From NCBI GenBank assembly GCA_045628945.1, contig JAZQQG010000047.1, forward strand, positions 1-64,000: DNA of 64,000 nucleotides. The letters are read 5' to 3'. Positions within the stretch are counted from its first letter, which is position 1; the number at the start of each line of letters is the position of its first letter. The DNA comes from RGIG4034 sp045628945. Its GTDB lineage: Bacteria; Bacillota; Clostridia; Lachnospirales; Lachnospiraceae. Both the position numbers and the translations under genes were made by a program. A model generated the notes under the pieces. That model did no database searches. It was not told the DNA's origin and saw only the letters and a program-made list of their open reading frames with translations. Positions 16,679 through 24,987 of this stretch are shown one piece after another.

Positions 16679-17059
16679 TTATTTGCGAATAACGGTTCCA
16701 TCCTCATTGTCCATCAATACATTATTATTGTTTCCGACAAAGTAATGATACTGCGACAGAATACTGTCCTTCTGCATTGCATTCACTTCCTTGTCCATAT
16801 CCATCATATCAAAGGAGCCGACGCTTCCAAGAAAATCCATGTCACTCTTGGTCTTTTCCGCATTATACGCATCCATCGGTTCCATAGAGCCGATTCGAAA
16901 GTCCTCAAGTGCCTGCGAACTTTGCTCTTTTCCTGCCGATACAGCCTGTAATGCTGCCGCATCCGTCTCCGCCGGAGACATTTCCGCCGGTTGCACCTTC
17001 GCTATGTTATTGTACGGATTCAATAATCCATTATAGGATCCAATACCTGATATCGTCAT
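16679..17059 (-). CDS. Small protein of unknown function (126 residues)
   Basis: Not recognised. The start MTISGIGSYNGLLNPYNN was chosen for GGAGAG 6 bases upstream; two earlier in-frame ATGs have no ribosome site. The protein has no signal peptide or membrane helix. It is rich in Met, Asp and Ser, with a C-terminal part DKEVNAMQKDSILSQYHYFV that looks alpha-helical and then NNNNVLMDNEDGTVIRK. The short Ser/Gly/Tyr/Asn-rich N-terminus loosely resembles the start of the proteins at 36.2-37.9 kb. A clear sigma-A promoter precedes it. Confidence 0.72.
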   Translation of the reverse strand: MTISGIGSYNGLLNPYNNIAKVQPAEMSPAETDAAALQAVSAGKEQSSQALEDFRIGSMEPMDAYNAEKTKSDMDFLGSVGSFDMMDMDKEVNAMQKDSILSQYHYFVGNNNNVLMDNEDGTVIRK

Positions 17060-17120
17060 AAGCTTCTCTCCGAGAATTCCACTATTCCTTGTGTCGTTGA
17101 CATAATATGTTTCCATATTT

Positions 17121-17149
17121 ATTGTAGTACAAGTTATGTTAATTTGCAA
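17121..17149 (-). promoter_or_regulatory. Sigma-A promoter of the 126-residue protein gene
   Basis: -35 TTGCAA (17149-17144), 17-base spacer, -10 TACAAT (17126-17121). An upstream TTGACA at about 17158-17163 has no matching -10. Confidence 0.72.
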
Positions 17150-17192
17150 CACATTATGTCAATCAATCTCGGTATTTCTAATGACGGATTCG

Positions 17193-17930
17193 CTACTCTT
17201 CCCGCGCCGTAGCCAACAGAAGTTTCGTGTACTCCTCTTTGGGATTCTTATAGACCTCTTCCACGCTTCCCTGCTCAATAATACGGCCGTCCTTCATAAC
17301 CAGTACACGGTCACAAATCTGATAGGCTACGCGAAGATCATGGGTAATGAACAGAAGTCCCAATCCCATCTCCCGTTTAATTTCCAAAAGAAGAGAAAGC
17401 ACCTGCTTCTGAATCGTAACATCCAATGCCGATACCGGTTCATCGGCAATCAAGAGCTTCGGCCGAATCATAAGCGCCATGGCCAACGCCACACGCTGTC
17501 GCATTCCTCCGGAGAGCTGCCCGGGATAAAAATCCAGAATCGTTTCTTCAAGTTCCACCCGGCGAAGCATCTCCTTTGCCCGCTCAAGACGTTCTTCTTT
17601 TTTTAAGTCCGTCAGATTTCGAAGCGGTTCCTGCAACAGGAAGGAAATCTTCTTCGAAGGATTCAACGAGCTTTTCGGATCCTGAAACACCATCTGCGGA
17701 TGCCCGTCGCGCACGTCAATCGTTCCGCTGTTTACGGGAAGCATTCCCATAATCGTCTTGGCAAGCGTACTTTTGCCGCAGCCGCTCTCCCCGATTAAGC
17801 CGACAATCTCGGTCGGATACATCGTGAAATTCACATCCTTGAGTGCATGCTTCGCAGTCTTTTTTCGGAATATGCTGTTGTCCTTATAGAACACGTCAAC
17901 GTGTTCCATCTGTACAATGTAATCTTCCAT
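17193..17930 (-). CDS. Peptide ABC transporter ATP-binding protein (DppF/OppF type)
   Basis: One of the two ATPases that power peptide import. 245 residues with Walker A GESGCGKST, Q-loop MVFQDPKSSLNP, signature LSGGMRQRVALAMAL and Walker B LLIADEPVSALD. The start MEDYIVQM (17930) has AGAGGAAC just upstream and lies 10 bases after the preceding ATPase stop; the longer extension overlaps that gene and is rejected. Last gene of SBP-permease-permease-ATPase-ATPase. No terminator was seen between it and the next promoter. Confidence 0.93.
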   Translation of the reverse strand: MEDYIVQMEHVDVFYKDNSIFRKKTAKHALKDVNFTMYPTEIVGLIGESGCGKSTLAKTIMGMLPVNSGTIDVRDGHPQMVFQDPKSSLNPSKKISFLLQEPLRNLTDLKKEERLERAKEMLRRVELEETILDFYPGQLSGGMRQRVALAMALMIRPKLLIADEPVSALDVTIQKQVLSLLLEIKREMGLGLLFITHDLRVAYQICDRVLVMKDGRIIEQGSVEEVYKNPKEEYTKLLLATAREE

Positions 17931-17940
17931 GGTTCCTCTA

Positions 17941-18735
17941 CTAATATATGTTGCGTTCCATCTTCGGAATTGCCGCAATCAGGCGCTTGGTATATGCCTC
18001 CTGCGGATTTTCAAAAATGTCTTTCGTCTCCCCTGATTCCACAATGCGTCCGTCTTTCATGACCAGAACCCGCTTGCAAAGTTTACGCACCAGACTTAAA
18101 TCATGGGAAATAAAGAGAATGGCCGTGCCGTATTCCTCATTAATGCGTCGAAGGAGCTTCACGATTTCCTCCTGCACCGTAACATCCAAGGCCGTCGTCG
18201 GCTCATCGCAGATCAACAGCTTCGGATAGGCAATCATCGCAGCGGCAATCATAACACGCTGGCGCATTCCGCCGGAGAGCTCGTGGGGATACATCTCATA
18301 GATTGCTTCCGCATCTGCAAGATCTGCTTCGCGAAGCGCCTCGATTGCCCGGGCCTTGCGTGCTTCTTTGTTCATCCCCGTATGGAGGCGAAGCGCTTCC
18401 TCCACCTGCTTTCCGATCTTCATTACCGGATTCAACGAGGTCATGGGTTCCTGAAAAACCATTCCGATATCGTCTCCCTGGAAGGATCTCAGCGTCGTTC
18501 TCGGACAGTTTAACAAATCAACCCCTTCGAAAAGAATCTCGCCCCGCTTCTTCATGTCGTGTCTTCGAAGAAGTCCTGCGATGGCAAGGGCGGACATGCT
18601 TTTTCCCGAGCCGGATTCCCCGACCAGGCCCACAATCTCACCCGTATCCATCTTTAGGTCAAAATCCCACACCACGGTTTCCGGCACAAGATGATCATGA
18701 AATTCAATATTGAGATCCGTAACTTCTAACAGCAT
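17941..18735 (-). CDS. Peptide ABC transporter ATP-binding protein (DppD/OppD type)
   Basis: Partner ATPase of the importer. 264 residues; Walker A GESGSGKSM, DIGMVFQEPMTSLNPVM typical of the peptide/nickel subfamily, signature LSGGMRQRVMIAAAM, Walker B LLICDEPTTALD. The ATG at 18735 has GAGAGG 4 bases upstream; the GTG four codons earlier lies within that ribosome site and is less likely. It starts 8 bases after the permease stop. Confidence 0.93.
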   Translation of the reverse strand: MLLEVTDLNIEFHDHLVPETVVWDFDLKMDTGEIVGLVGESGSGKSMSALAIAGLLRRHDMKKRGEILFEGVDLLNCPRTTLRSFQGDDIGMVFQEPMTSLNPVMKIGKQVEEALRLHTGMNKEARKARAIEALREADLADAEAIYEMYPHELSGGMRQRVMIAAAMIAYPKLLICDEPTTALDVTVQEEIVKLLRRINEEYGTAILFISHDLSLVRKLCKRVLVMKDGRIVESGETKDIFENPQEAYTKRLIAAIPKMERNIY

Positions 18736-18743
18736 GTTGCCTC

Positions 18744-19553
18744 TCACTTCTTGATATTTTCCGCCACCAGTGCAATTCCCAGAATCATAAGGATAATAAC
18801 AAGGCCCGGGAAAATAGCATAATTCGGAGATCGGAAAAGATAACTCTGTGCATCGCTTAGCATCTGGCCAAGACTGGAATCGGGCGGCTTCACACCGATA
18901 CCCAGATAACTTAATCCGGCCTCTGCCAGCACCGCATTGTTAAATCCGATCATAATACTGGATAGAAAGACCGGATAGACATTCGGCAAAATATGAACAA
19001 ACATAATTCGCAGATTTTTCGCGCCCGCCATCTTCGCCGCGCGAATATAATCCATATTTTTTTGTTTTAAGAACTCTCCGCGAACCACGCGAGCAAAGCT
19101 CGGGACAAAGGCAATTCCCAGCGCAAACATCACCTTGAACTTGCCGGTTCCGAACAGAGAAATAAAAAGCAAAGCAAGCAGGATACTCGGGAACGCAAAC
19201 AGCGCGTCATTGACACGCATGAGAATCTCGTCGGTAATTCCGCCAAAATATCCGGTAAACGCTCCGACAATCATTCCGATTACCGCGCCGATTGCAACCG
19301 TTCCCAGTGCAATGACGAAGGTGGTACCCGCTCCGCGCATCACGCGGCTGAAGATATCCCGACCGAACTGATCGCAGCCAAAAAGATGTTGCCCGCTCAC
19401 CTTGGCAAACTTAAGTTTTGCGCTCATCTTGTCGGGATCATAGGGAGTATGGAAAAAGCCCACAAAGACGAAGACCAACATCAAAAGCATGATGACAAAG
19501 CCAAACTTAAACATCCTATTCTGTTGTTTGAAACGCTTCCACAGTGTCTTCAT
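18744..19553 (-). CDS. Peptide ABC transporter permease (DppC/OppC type)
   Basis: Inner-membrane permease, 269 residues. The N-terminal helix is followed by the OppC-type segment HTPYDPDKMSAKLKFAKVSGQHLFGCDQFGRDIFSRVMRGAGTT in the loop, then five more helices. The ATPase-coupling EAA loop is GAKNLRIMFVHILPN. The ATG follows the upstream permease stop by one base, showing tight coupling. Confidence 0.93.
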   Translation of the reverse strand: MKTLWKRFKQQNRMFKFGFVIMLLMLVFVFVGFFHTPYDPDKMSAKLKFAKVSGQHLFGCDQFGRDIFSRVMRGAGTTFVIALGTVAIGAVIGMIVGAFTGYFGGITDEILMRVNDALFAFPSILLALLFISLFGTGKFKVMFALGIAFVPSFARVVRGEFLKQKNMDYIRAAKMAGAKNLRIMFVHILPNVYPVFLSSIMIGFNNAVLAEAGLSYLGIGVKPPDSSLGQMLSDAQSYLFRSPNYAIFPGLVIILMILGIALVAENIKK

Positions 19554-19554
19554 T

Positions 19555-20502
19555 CTACTCCGCCTGTCTCATTCTCGGATCAATCAGTCGATACATAAGA
19601 TCCACCAAGAAATTCACAACAATAACAATAAAAGCAAGCACCAGTATCACAGCTTCCACCACGGGATAATCCCGGTTCGCAATGGAAGTAAGCAGGATAC
19701 GCCCAAGTCCCGGGATACCGAAAACCTGCTCAATGACAACGCTACCCGCAAAAAGATCGGAAAAGGTCATTCCCCAGAACGTAATCATGGGAATCAATGC
19801 ATTTTTCAGGCAATGACGGTAAAGTACCTCTCTTGTGGAATTTCCGCGGCTGTAGGCCGTACGCACATAATCCTCTCCCGCTTGCAAAAGCAGGGTGGAG
19901 CGAAGCATCTTGGCGCTCATGGCAATCTTCGGTAACGCAATCGCCACAGACGGTGCAATCAGATACGCCAAAAAAGCACCGAAATCCTTGTGATACGAGA
20001 CGAATGCCCCCGGCACAAACCACTTTAAGGTTAATCCGAACACAAAGGTAATAATGATTCCCGCAAAAAAAGGAGGAATCGCCATCACCACCTGATTGGT
20101 CATTACAATCGTCTTATCAACCCATTTGCCCTCATGCTTGACCGCATAGAGTCCCAAAAGGGTGCTGAACACGATTACCTGTACCATAGACAATAACGAC
20201 AAAAAGACAGTGATAGGAAGCTTGTCAAAGACAAGCTCCCCTACTGTCATATTATAGCTGTATGAACGACCCATGCTGCCATCCAGAAAGCTTACGAGCC
20301 ACTTCCCGTAGCGCGTAAAAAGATTTCCGGTCAATCCCATTTCCTCACGCAGAGCGGCCAACTTCTCCGGAGTGGCCTGGGTGCCGAGCTTGGCAACCGC
20401 CGGGTCTCCCGGAATCAGTGAGAATGCCGCAAACACAAGAAAGGATAACAGGAATAATGTGATGAGCATTGTTGTTATTTTTTTCAACAGATACTTCGCC
20501 AT
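19555..20502 (-). CDS. Peptide ABC transporter permease (DppB/OppB type)
   Basis: First permease of the importer, 315 residues, six helices. Typical DppB features are the N-terminal YLLKKITTMLITLFLLSFLVFAAF, the SLIPGDPAVAKLG motif, and the EAA region RGNSTREVLYRHCLKNALIP. It starts 23 bases after the binding-protein gene with a GAGG site. Confidence 0.94.
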   Translation of the reverse strand: MAKYLLKKITTMLITLFLLSFLVFAAFSLIPGDPAVAKLGTQATPEKLAALREEMGLTGNLFTRYGKWLVSFLDGSMGRSYSYNMTVGELVFDKLPITVFLSLLSMVQVIVFSTLLGLYAVKHEGKWVDKTIVMTNQVVMAIPPFFAGIIITFVFGLTLKWFVPGAFVSYHKDFGAFLAYLIAPSVAIALPKIAMSAKMLRSTLLLQAGEDYVRTAYSRGNSTREVLYRHCLKNALIPMITFWGMTFSDLFAGSVVIEQVFGIPGLGRILLTSIANRDYPVVEAVILVLAFIVIVVNFLVDLMYRLIDPRMRQAE

Positions 20503-20525
20503 AGGTGTCCTCGTGGTGAAATCAG

Positions 20526-22079
20526 TTATTTTGCATAAAGGCTGTAAAGATCAATAATGTATAACGGATAGAACTTAAAGCCGTCATACTTTTTGTTCAG
20601 TGCCACCAGATTGGCCATATCCTGAATATAGACATTGGCTGCACGCTTGCACAGAATCTCTTCACATTCCTTGTAGTACTGCGTCTGAAGTTCCGCATCT
20701 GCAGTCGCGTTCGCATTGGCAAATGCCGCATCGTACTGTTCATCATTAAAGTTCACGAAGTTATTGCCTGCCGTAGAGGTAAAACGACGAAGCATTGCAC
20801 TTGCCGTCATCTGAGAAGCGTCTACGCCGACAACGGTTGCCTGATACTTTCTTCCGGAATATACCTCGGACAACCAGGTCTCCCACTCAACCAAATCGAT
20901 GGTTGCGTTAATGCCGACCTTCTTTAACTGCTCTACGATAACCATTGCGGTATCCACATGCTGCTGATAGTTCGAAGGAACGGTAATGGTAAAGGAAAAT
21001 CCGTCTGCATAACCAGCCTCGGCCAACAGATCCTTCGCCTTATTCACATCACAAGGATACTCATCCACCAGTTCGCTCATGTAGTATCTACCGAAGGCAG
21101 GATACATACTGCTTCCGACGATGGTACCCTTGCCGTCTGCCATAAACTCCAGAATTTCTTCACGGTCTACCGCATAGCAAAGGGCCTTACGAACCAATTC
21201 ATTGCGGAAGGGCTCGTAATCATTATTTAAGTAGAGTGCCTGAACCAGATTCATGGTTCCTTCCAGCACATTGTAATTCTTGTTGCCTGAAATCTCATCT
21301 GCCTGCGAACTGGTAATACGGCAGAACATATCGATGGCACCGCTCTTTAAGTTCGTAACGATCATATCGCTGTCTGCAATAATCTTAAAGGTTACGTCCT
21401 TAAGTTTCGCCTCGCCAGCCCAGTAACCGTCGAAGGCTACCAATGTAATGCTCTCCTGGGGAGAACGGGATACATACTTGTACGGACCGGTACCGATTGC
21501 CTTGGAAGCAGGATCGGCATTGGAAGCCGGAATAATAGCGGTGGTACAGTATACGATAAACTCCGGATCGGGATTCGTAAGCTGAATCTCGATGGTGGAC
21601 TCATCTACCTTCGTTACGCTCTCAATATTAGAAAACGCCGGTACCAACGGATCTCCGTCTGTGGCATCGGCGCAACGATTAATCGAATAGATCACGTCGT
21701 CTGCCGTAACAATGGAATTATCGTGGAACTTCACACCCTCTCTTAAGGTGAAGGTGTAGGTCTTGCAATCCTCACTGGCCTTGTATTCCGAAGCTACTGC
21801 AGGGACGAGATTACCGTCGGAATCCGGCTTAACCAGACCTTCATAGATATTGAAGAAGATTTCCTTGGTTCCCGATGCTAAGATCTTATGGGGATCTAAG
21901 GTGTCCTCGATATCCTGAGGAATTCCGATGGTGATCTGAGAAGTAACGGTAGTCGAAGGCGTGCCGGGATTCTCCTGGGACGTCGGCTTCTCCGTCTTTC
22001 CTTTCTTGTCACCTGCGCAACCGCACAGTGCAACAGTAAGTGTCATGAATGCAAGCAAAATACTTAACTTTCTCTTCAT
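20526..22079 (-). CDS. Peptide ABC transporter substrate-binding lipoprotein (SBP_bac_5)
   Basis: Extracellular receptor of the importer, 517 residues. The signal peptide MKRKLSILLAFMTLTVALCGC places the lipidated cysteine at position 21. A Ser/Thr/Pro linker precedes a cluster C binding domain (IGIPQDIEDTLDPHK ... CKTYTFTLREGVKFHDN). The start at 22079 has AGGAG 7 bases upstream; the longer ORF would read into the nrdR terminator. It heads the five-gene operon. The ligand is probably a peptide, but related proteins bind nickel or other solutes. Confidence 0.93.
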   Translation of the reverse strand: MKRKLSILLAFMTLTVALCGCAGDKKGKTEKPTSQENPGTPSTTVTSQITIGIPQDIEDTLDPHKILASGTKEIFFNIYEGLVKPDSDGNLVPAVASEYKASEDCKTYTFTLREGVKFHDNSIVTADDVIYSINRCADATDGDPLVPAFSNIESVTKVDESTIEIQLTNPDPEFIVYCTTAIIPASNADPASKAIGTGPYKYVSRSPQESITLVAFDGYWAGEAKLKDVTFKIIADSDMIVTNLKSGAIDMFCRITSSQADEISGNKNYNVLEGTMNLVQALYLNNDYEPFRNELVRKALCYAVDREEILEFMADGKGTIVGSSMYPAFGRYYMSELVDEYPCDVNKAKDLLAEAGYADGFSFTITVPSNYQQHVDTAMVIVEQLKKVGINATIDLVEWETWLSEVYSGRKYQATVVGVDASQMTASAMLRRFTSTAGNNFVNFNDEQYDAAFANANATADAELQTQYYKECEEILCKRAANVYIQDMANLVALNKKYDGFKFYPLYIIDLYSLYAK

Positions 22080-22147
22080 GTCTTTCTCCTCTTTCTGTAT
22101 GAAATTATTATTTATCTCGTAACCGCACTTTCGTGTCGGATCGAAAT

Positions 22148-22178
22148 CAAAAAAATGCCCCGCTATCGTGCGAGGCAT
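22148..22178 (-). terminator. Intrinsic terminator between nrdR and the peptide transporter operon
   Basis: Nine-base-pair stem (AUGCCUCGC with its return arm, one G-U), loop ACGAUA, then seven U residues. It lies 50 bases after nrdR and 69 before the binding-protein start. No clear promoter was found between it and that start, so it could also act as an attenuator of the transport operon. Confidence 0.88.
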
Positions 22179-22228
22179 TTCGTTTACCGCGTTTCCACGT
22201 CGATAACAATGTCAATATACAATAGAAC

Positions 22229-22684
22229 TTATTTTTTGTCCAGTACTTTTTTCAGTTCATCCATGAAGGAGTTGATATCCTTAAATTCACGGTATACGGA
22301 AGCGAAACGTACATAAGCAACCGCCTCAAGGTTCTTAAGCTTGTTCATAACCAGCTCACCAATCACGCGGGAAGGTACTTCCTTCTCTTCCATTGCGAAT
22401 ACTTCCGTCTCAACCTCATCCACCAGTGCGGCAATCTGATCTGCGCTGACCGGTCTCTTATGGCACGCACGAAGTACGCCGGCCTCGATCTTGCTGCGAT
22501 CGTAGGTCTCACGGTTGTTGTCCTTCTTAATCACAATCAACGGAATCGTCTCAATCTTCTCATAGGTCGTGAAACGCTTCTCACACTCATCACATACTCT
22601 TCTGCGACGGATGGAATTATTATCCTCCGCAGGTCTTGAATCAATTACTCTGGTATTCTCATGACCACAAAAAGGGCACTTCAT
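22229..22684 (-). CDS. nrdR: Transcriptional repressor NrdR
   Basis: ATP/dATP-sensing repressor of ribonucleotide reductase genes. 151 residues: N-terminal zinc ribbon CPFCGHENTRVIDSRP ... RRRVCDECEKRFTTYE and an ATP-cone domain (LIVIKKDNNRETYDRSKIEAGVLRAC). GGAGG precedes the ATG. It follows ftsZ but has its own consensus promoter and leader. No ribonucleotide reductase gene is in the window. Confidence 0.97.
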   Translation of the reverse strand: MKCPFCGHENTRVIDSRPAEDNNSIRRRRVCDECEKRFTTYEKIETIPLIVIKKDNNRETYDRSKIEAGVLRACHKRPVSADQIAALVDEVETEVFAMEEKEVPSRVIGELVMNKLKNLEAVAYVRFASVYREFKDINSFMDELKKVLDKK

Positions 22685-22698
22685 AATTATCCTCCATT

Positions 22699-22712
22699 AA
22701 CAATCCATTGTT
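22699..22712. promoter_or_regulatory. Palindrome in the nrdR leader
   Basis: AACAATCCATTGTT, two 6-base arms around 2 bases, located between the possible leader peptide and the nrdR ribosome site. It may be an operator or a chance palindrome; it does not look like a standard NrdR box. Confidence 0.3.
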
Positions 22713-22715
22713 CTG

Positions 22716-22745
22716 TTATTCCCGACAGAGCTTAGGAACTTCCAT
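22716..22745 (-). CDS. Possible nine-residue leader peptide upstream of nrdR
   Basis: ATG GAA GTT CCT AAG CTC TGT CGG GAA TAA, encoding MEVPKLCRE, with AGAGGAG 7 bases before the ATG. It lies about 25 bases downstream of the nrdR transcription start. The good ribosome site is the only support; it may be chance. Confidence 0.3.
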   Translation of the reverse strand: MEVPKLCRE

Positions 22746-22774
22746 GTTAGTCTCCTCTGTCACTCAACATCTTG

Positions 22775-22803
22775 ATTATAATCAATGTAACTCATTATGT
22801 CAA
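22775..22803 (-). promoter_or_regulatory. Consensus sigma-A promoter of nrdR
   Basis: -35 TTGACA (22803-22798), 17-base spacer, -10 TATAAT (22780-22775): a perfect match to consensus. The leader is about 85 bases long. Confidence 0.88.
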
Positions 22804-22856
22804 CTCTTTTGCACTAAATATTGTGGTTTCCAAGAACACAATCCCACAAAAAAAAG

Positions 22857-22889
22857 CATAAAAAAGGCATCTTCCTAAGAAGATGCCTT
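22857..22889 (-). terminator. Intrinsic terminator after ftsZ
   Basis: Perfect 11-bp stem AAGGCAUCUUC/GAAGAUGCCUU, loop UUAG, followed by a run of U. It closes the division cluster. Confidence 0.93.
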
Positions 22890-22919
22890 CCATATTATGT
22901 AATCTATTCGTCTTAGTAA

Positions 22920-24101
22920 CTACTGGGTACGTCCCTTGAGGAAATCAGGAATCGTTAAAGTCTTCTGCTCCACATTACTGCGAATGTTCTCCGGTTTCTC
23001 GAAGGTCATGGCAGGCTTCGGAGTTACCACAGGCTGTGCAATCGGCTGTACCGGTGTTGCCACAGGTCTTGAGGTTACCTGAGGACGAACCGTGCTGATA
23101 TTCGGCATGCTGAACGCGGGCTTCGGCGCAACCATATTGGCACGCTTCTGCGTTCCGTCCAATCCGGTTGCAATGACGGTGATATTACAGGAGTCCGTCT
23201 GGGACGCATCATACATCGCACCGAAGATAACATTCACATCGTCTCCCGCAAGATCGCGAACATAGTTCGAAGCCTCACTTGCATCGGACAGAGAAATGTT
23301 ACCGGAGATATTAATAATAACATGGGAAGCACCCGTAATGGTGGTCTCAAGCAGAGGACTCTCCACAGCCATGCGAACTGCCTCGATTGCCTTATCGTCA
23401 CCCTTGCCGTAACCGATACCGATATGTGCAATTCCCTTATCCTTCATAACGGTCTGAACATCTGCGAAGTCCAGGTTAATGAGAGAAGGAATATTAATCA
23501 AATCCGTAATACCGGAAACTGCCTGCTGCAGTACTTCGTCTGCCTTCTTCAAAGCGTCCGGCATAGAGGTACGCTTGTCTACGATGTCCAGCAAACGATC
23601 ATTCGGAATTACGATTAAGGTATCGACACTCTCCTTGAGTCTCTCAATACCGTTTAACGCATTGGTCATACGGGTTCTTGCTTCAAAAGAGAACGGCTTG
23701 GTTACAACACCTACCGTAAGAATTCCCATATCCTTGGCCATCTTGGCAATCACAGGAGCTGCACCGGTACCGGTTCCGCCACCCATACCGCAGGTAACGA
23801 ATACCATGTCTGCACCCTTCAGTTCAGCGGCAATCTGCTCAGAGCTCTCCTCTGCAGCCTTCTCACCGATCTCAGGTCTGGCACCTGCACCGAGGCCCTT
23901 GGTCAACTTCTCACCAATCTGAAGAAGGTGAGGCGCTTTACACTGCTGGAGCCACTGGCGATCCGTATTCACACCGATGAAATCAACGCCTTCGATTCCA
24001 TCATCTATCATTCTGTTAACCGCGTTATTACCGGCGCCACCGACACCCACAACGATAATCTTGGCCGTCATATCCGCGTTATTCGTCTTAATTTCGAGCA
24101 A
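22920..24101 (-). CDS. ftsZ: Cell division protein FtsZ
   Basis: Tubulin-like GTPase that forms the division ring. 393 residues: KIIVVGVGGAGNNAVNRM at the N-terminus, G-box GGGTGTGAAP, T7 loop NLDFADVQTVM, a Pro/Val-rich linker, and the C-terminal peptide TIPDFLKGR that binds partners. The start is taken as TTG at 24101: GGAGG lies 7 bases upstream and the product then begins MLEIKTNN, like Bacillus MLEFETN. An ATG eight codons earlier would place the ribosome site inside the gene. It is last in the dcw cluster with its own likely promoter. Confidence 0.97.
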   Translation of the reverse strand: MLEIKTNNADMTAKIIVVGVGGAGNNAVNRMIDDGIEGVDFIGVNTDRQWLQQCKAPHLLQIGEKLTKGLGAGARPEIGEKAAEESSEQIAAELKGADMVFVTCGMGGGTGTGAAPVIAKMAKDMGILTVGVVTKPFSFEARTRMTNALNGIERLKESVDTLIVIPNDRLLDIVDKRTSMPDALKKADEVLQQAVSGITDLINIPSLINLDFADVQTVMKDKGIAHIGIGYGKGDDKAIEAVRMAVESPLLETTITGASHVIINISGNISLSDASEASNYVRDLAGDDVNVIFGAMYDASQTDSCNITVIATGLDGTQKRANMVAPKPAFSMPNISTVRPQVTSRPVATPVQPIAQPVVTPKPAMTFEKPENIRSNVEQKTLTIPDFLKGRTQ

Positions 24102-24137
24102 GGTAATTCCTCCTTCAAGCTTCACATAGCTTCACGA

Positions 24138-24146
24138 ATTATATCA
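24138..24146 (-). promoter_or_regulatory. Extended -10 promoter element of ftsZ
   Basis: TGATATAAT on the minus strand matches the extended -10 (TGnTATAAT). No good -35 is visible at the right spacing. The start site would be about 30 bases before the ftsZ start codon. Confidence 0.6.
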
Positions 24147-24156
24147 TATTATTTTT

Positions 24157-24174
24157 GGGTCGAATTATCAACCC
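24157..24174. promoter_or_regulatory. Inverted repeat upstream of the ftsZ -10 element
   Basis: GGGTTGATAATTCGACCC: 7-base arms around a 4-base centre (one G-U if RNA), lying 10 bases upstream of the extended -10, about where RNA polymerase would contact the -35 region. There is no U-tract after it, so an operator is as plausible as a terminator. Confidence 0.4.
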
Positions 24175-24213
24175 ATTTTCTGCCGAAAATTGCAACTTTT
24201 TTCGACATTTTTT

Positions 24214-24987
24214 CTACTCACGATCCTTCACAAAAGTTATGTCATCTTGTGAGCCCGTATAGTTCTCCATAAGCAGTACACCACTCTCGCCAACCAGCGA
24301 ATTCAAGATCCCCGTAAGATTCATGCACTTCTCCTCCAGGTAATCCGTATACCCCAGATTTACGCGTACTTTGCCGAAAAACAGAGTAATCTCCCCCTCG
24401 GCATTAAAATAGATTTGATCCGTTGCCAGATTGTACTTTTCCAGAATCTTCGTTAATTCCAGAATGGTGGTAAAAATCCCCTCGTCCGCTACCGGCAGTT
24501 TCTTTTTTAGCACAATCTCGTCAAAAGACAATCCGGTGATTAAGGGGACTCCGTCCGTCATCACCCCGGCGATTTCCGTCACGGTTCCGTCCTTATCGAA
24601 ATAGGCATAGAGTCCCAGGTGTTTCACGCACCCCGCCAGCGCTTTTTCGTAGACGCGAATCCGAATGGTTCCTGCCGAAACAATATCGACATCCATACTG
24701 TCGATAAAGGGAATTCCGGTGATCTCCTTATGTTTATACTTCATCGAGAGAAAGAGCGAATTATGCGTCCACCAGGAATCGGTAATGACAAAGCTTTTGA
24801 TTTCCTCCGGCGTATAATGCTTATTGCCTTCCACGTAGACCGTTTTTACGCGGTATTTACTGCGAATCACCAGAAATGCAATCAGGAGCGCAAGCATCAC
24901 GACCGCCAGTGCAGTCAGAAGAATCAAAGCAATCTTCTTCTTTTTTAACCGGAGGTTCTCCTCCCGATAGCCTTTGACTACTTTCAT
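24214..24987 (-). CDS. ftsQ: Division protein FtsQ/DivIB
   Basis: Membrane scaffold of the division septum. 257 residues: a short basic cytoplasmic tail, one helix at about 19-41, then a POTRA domain (VKTVYVEGNKHYTPEEIKSF) and a beta domain. The ATG overlaps the ftsW stop as ATGA and uses a GGAG inside ftsW. It is shorter than many FtsQ proteins but complete. Confidence 0.9.
   Translation of the reverse strand: MKVVKGYREENLRLKKKKIALILLTALAVVMLALLIAFLVIRSKYRVKTVYVEGNKHYTPEEIKSFVITDSWWTHNSLFLSMKYKHKEITGIPFIDSMDVDIVSAGTIRIRVYEKALAGCVKHLGLYAYFDKDGTVTEIAGVMTDGVPLITGLSFDEIVLKKKLPVADEGIFTTILELTKILEKYNLATDQIYFNAEGEITLFFGKVRVNLGYTDYLEEKCMNLTGILNSLVGESGVLLMENYTGSQDDITFVKDRE

Noticed and set aside
22183..22215. 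Promoter for the peptide transporter operon (TTGACA near 22212)
   Set aside because: No -10 hexamer at 16-18 bases, and the nrdR terminator lies between it and the gene.
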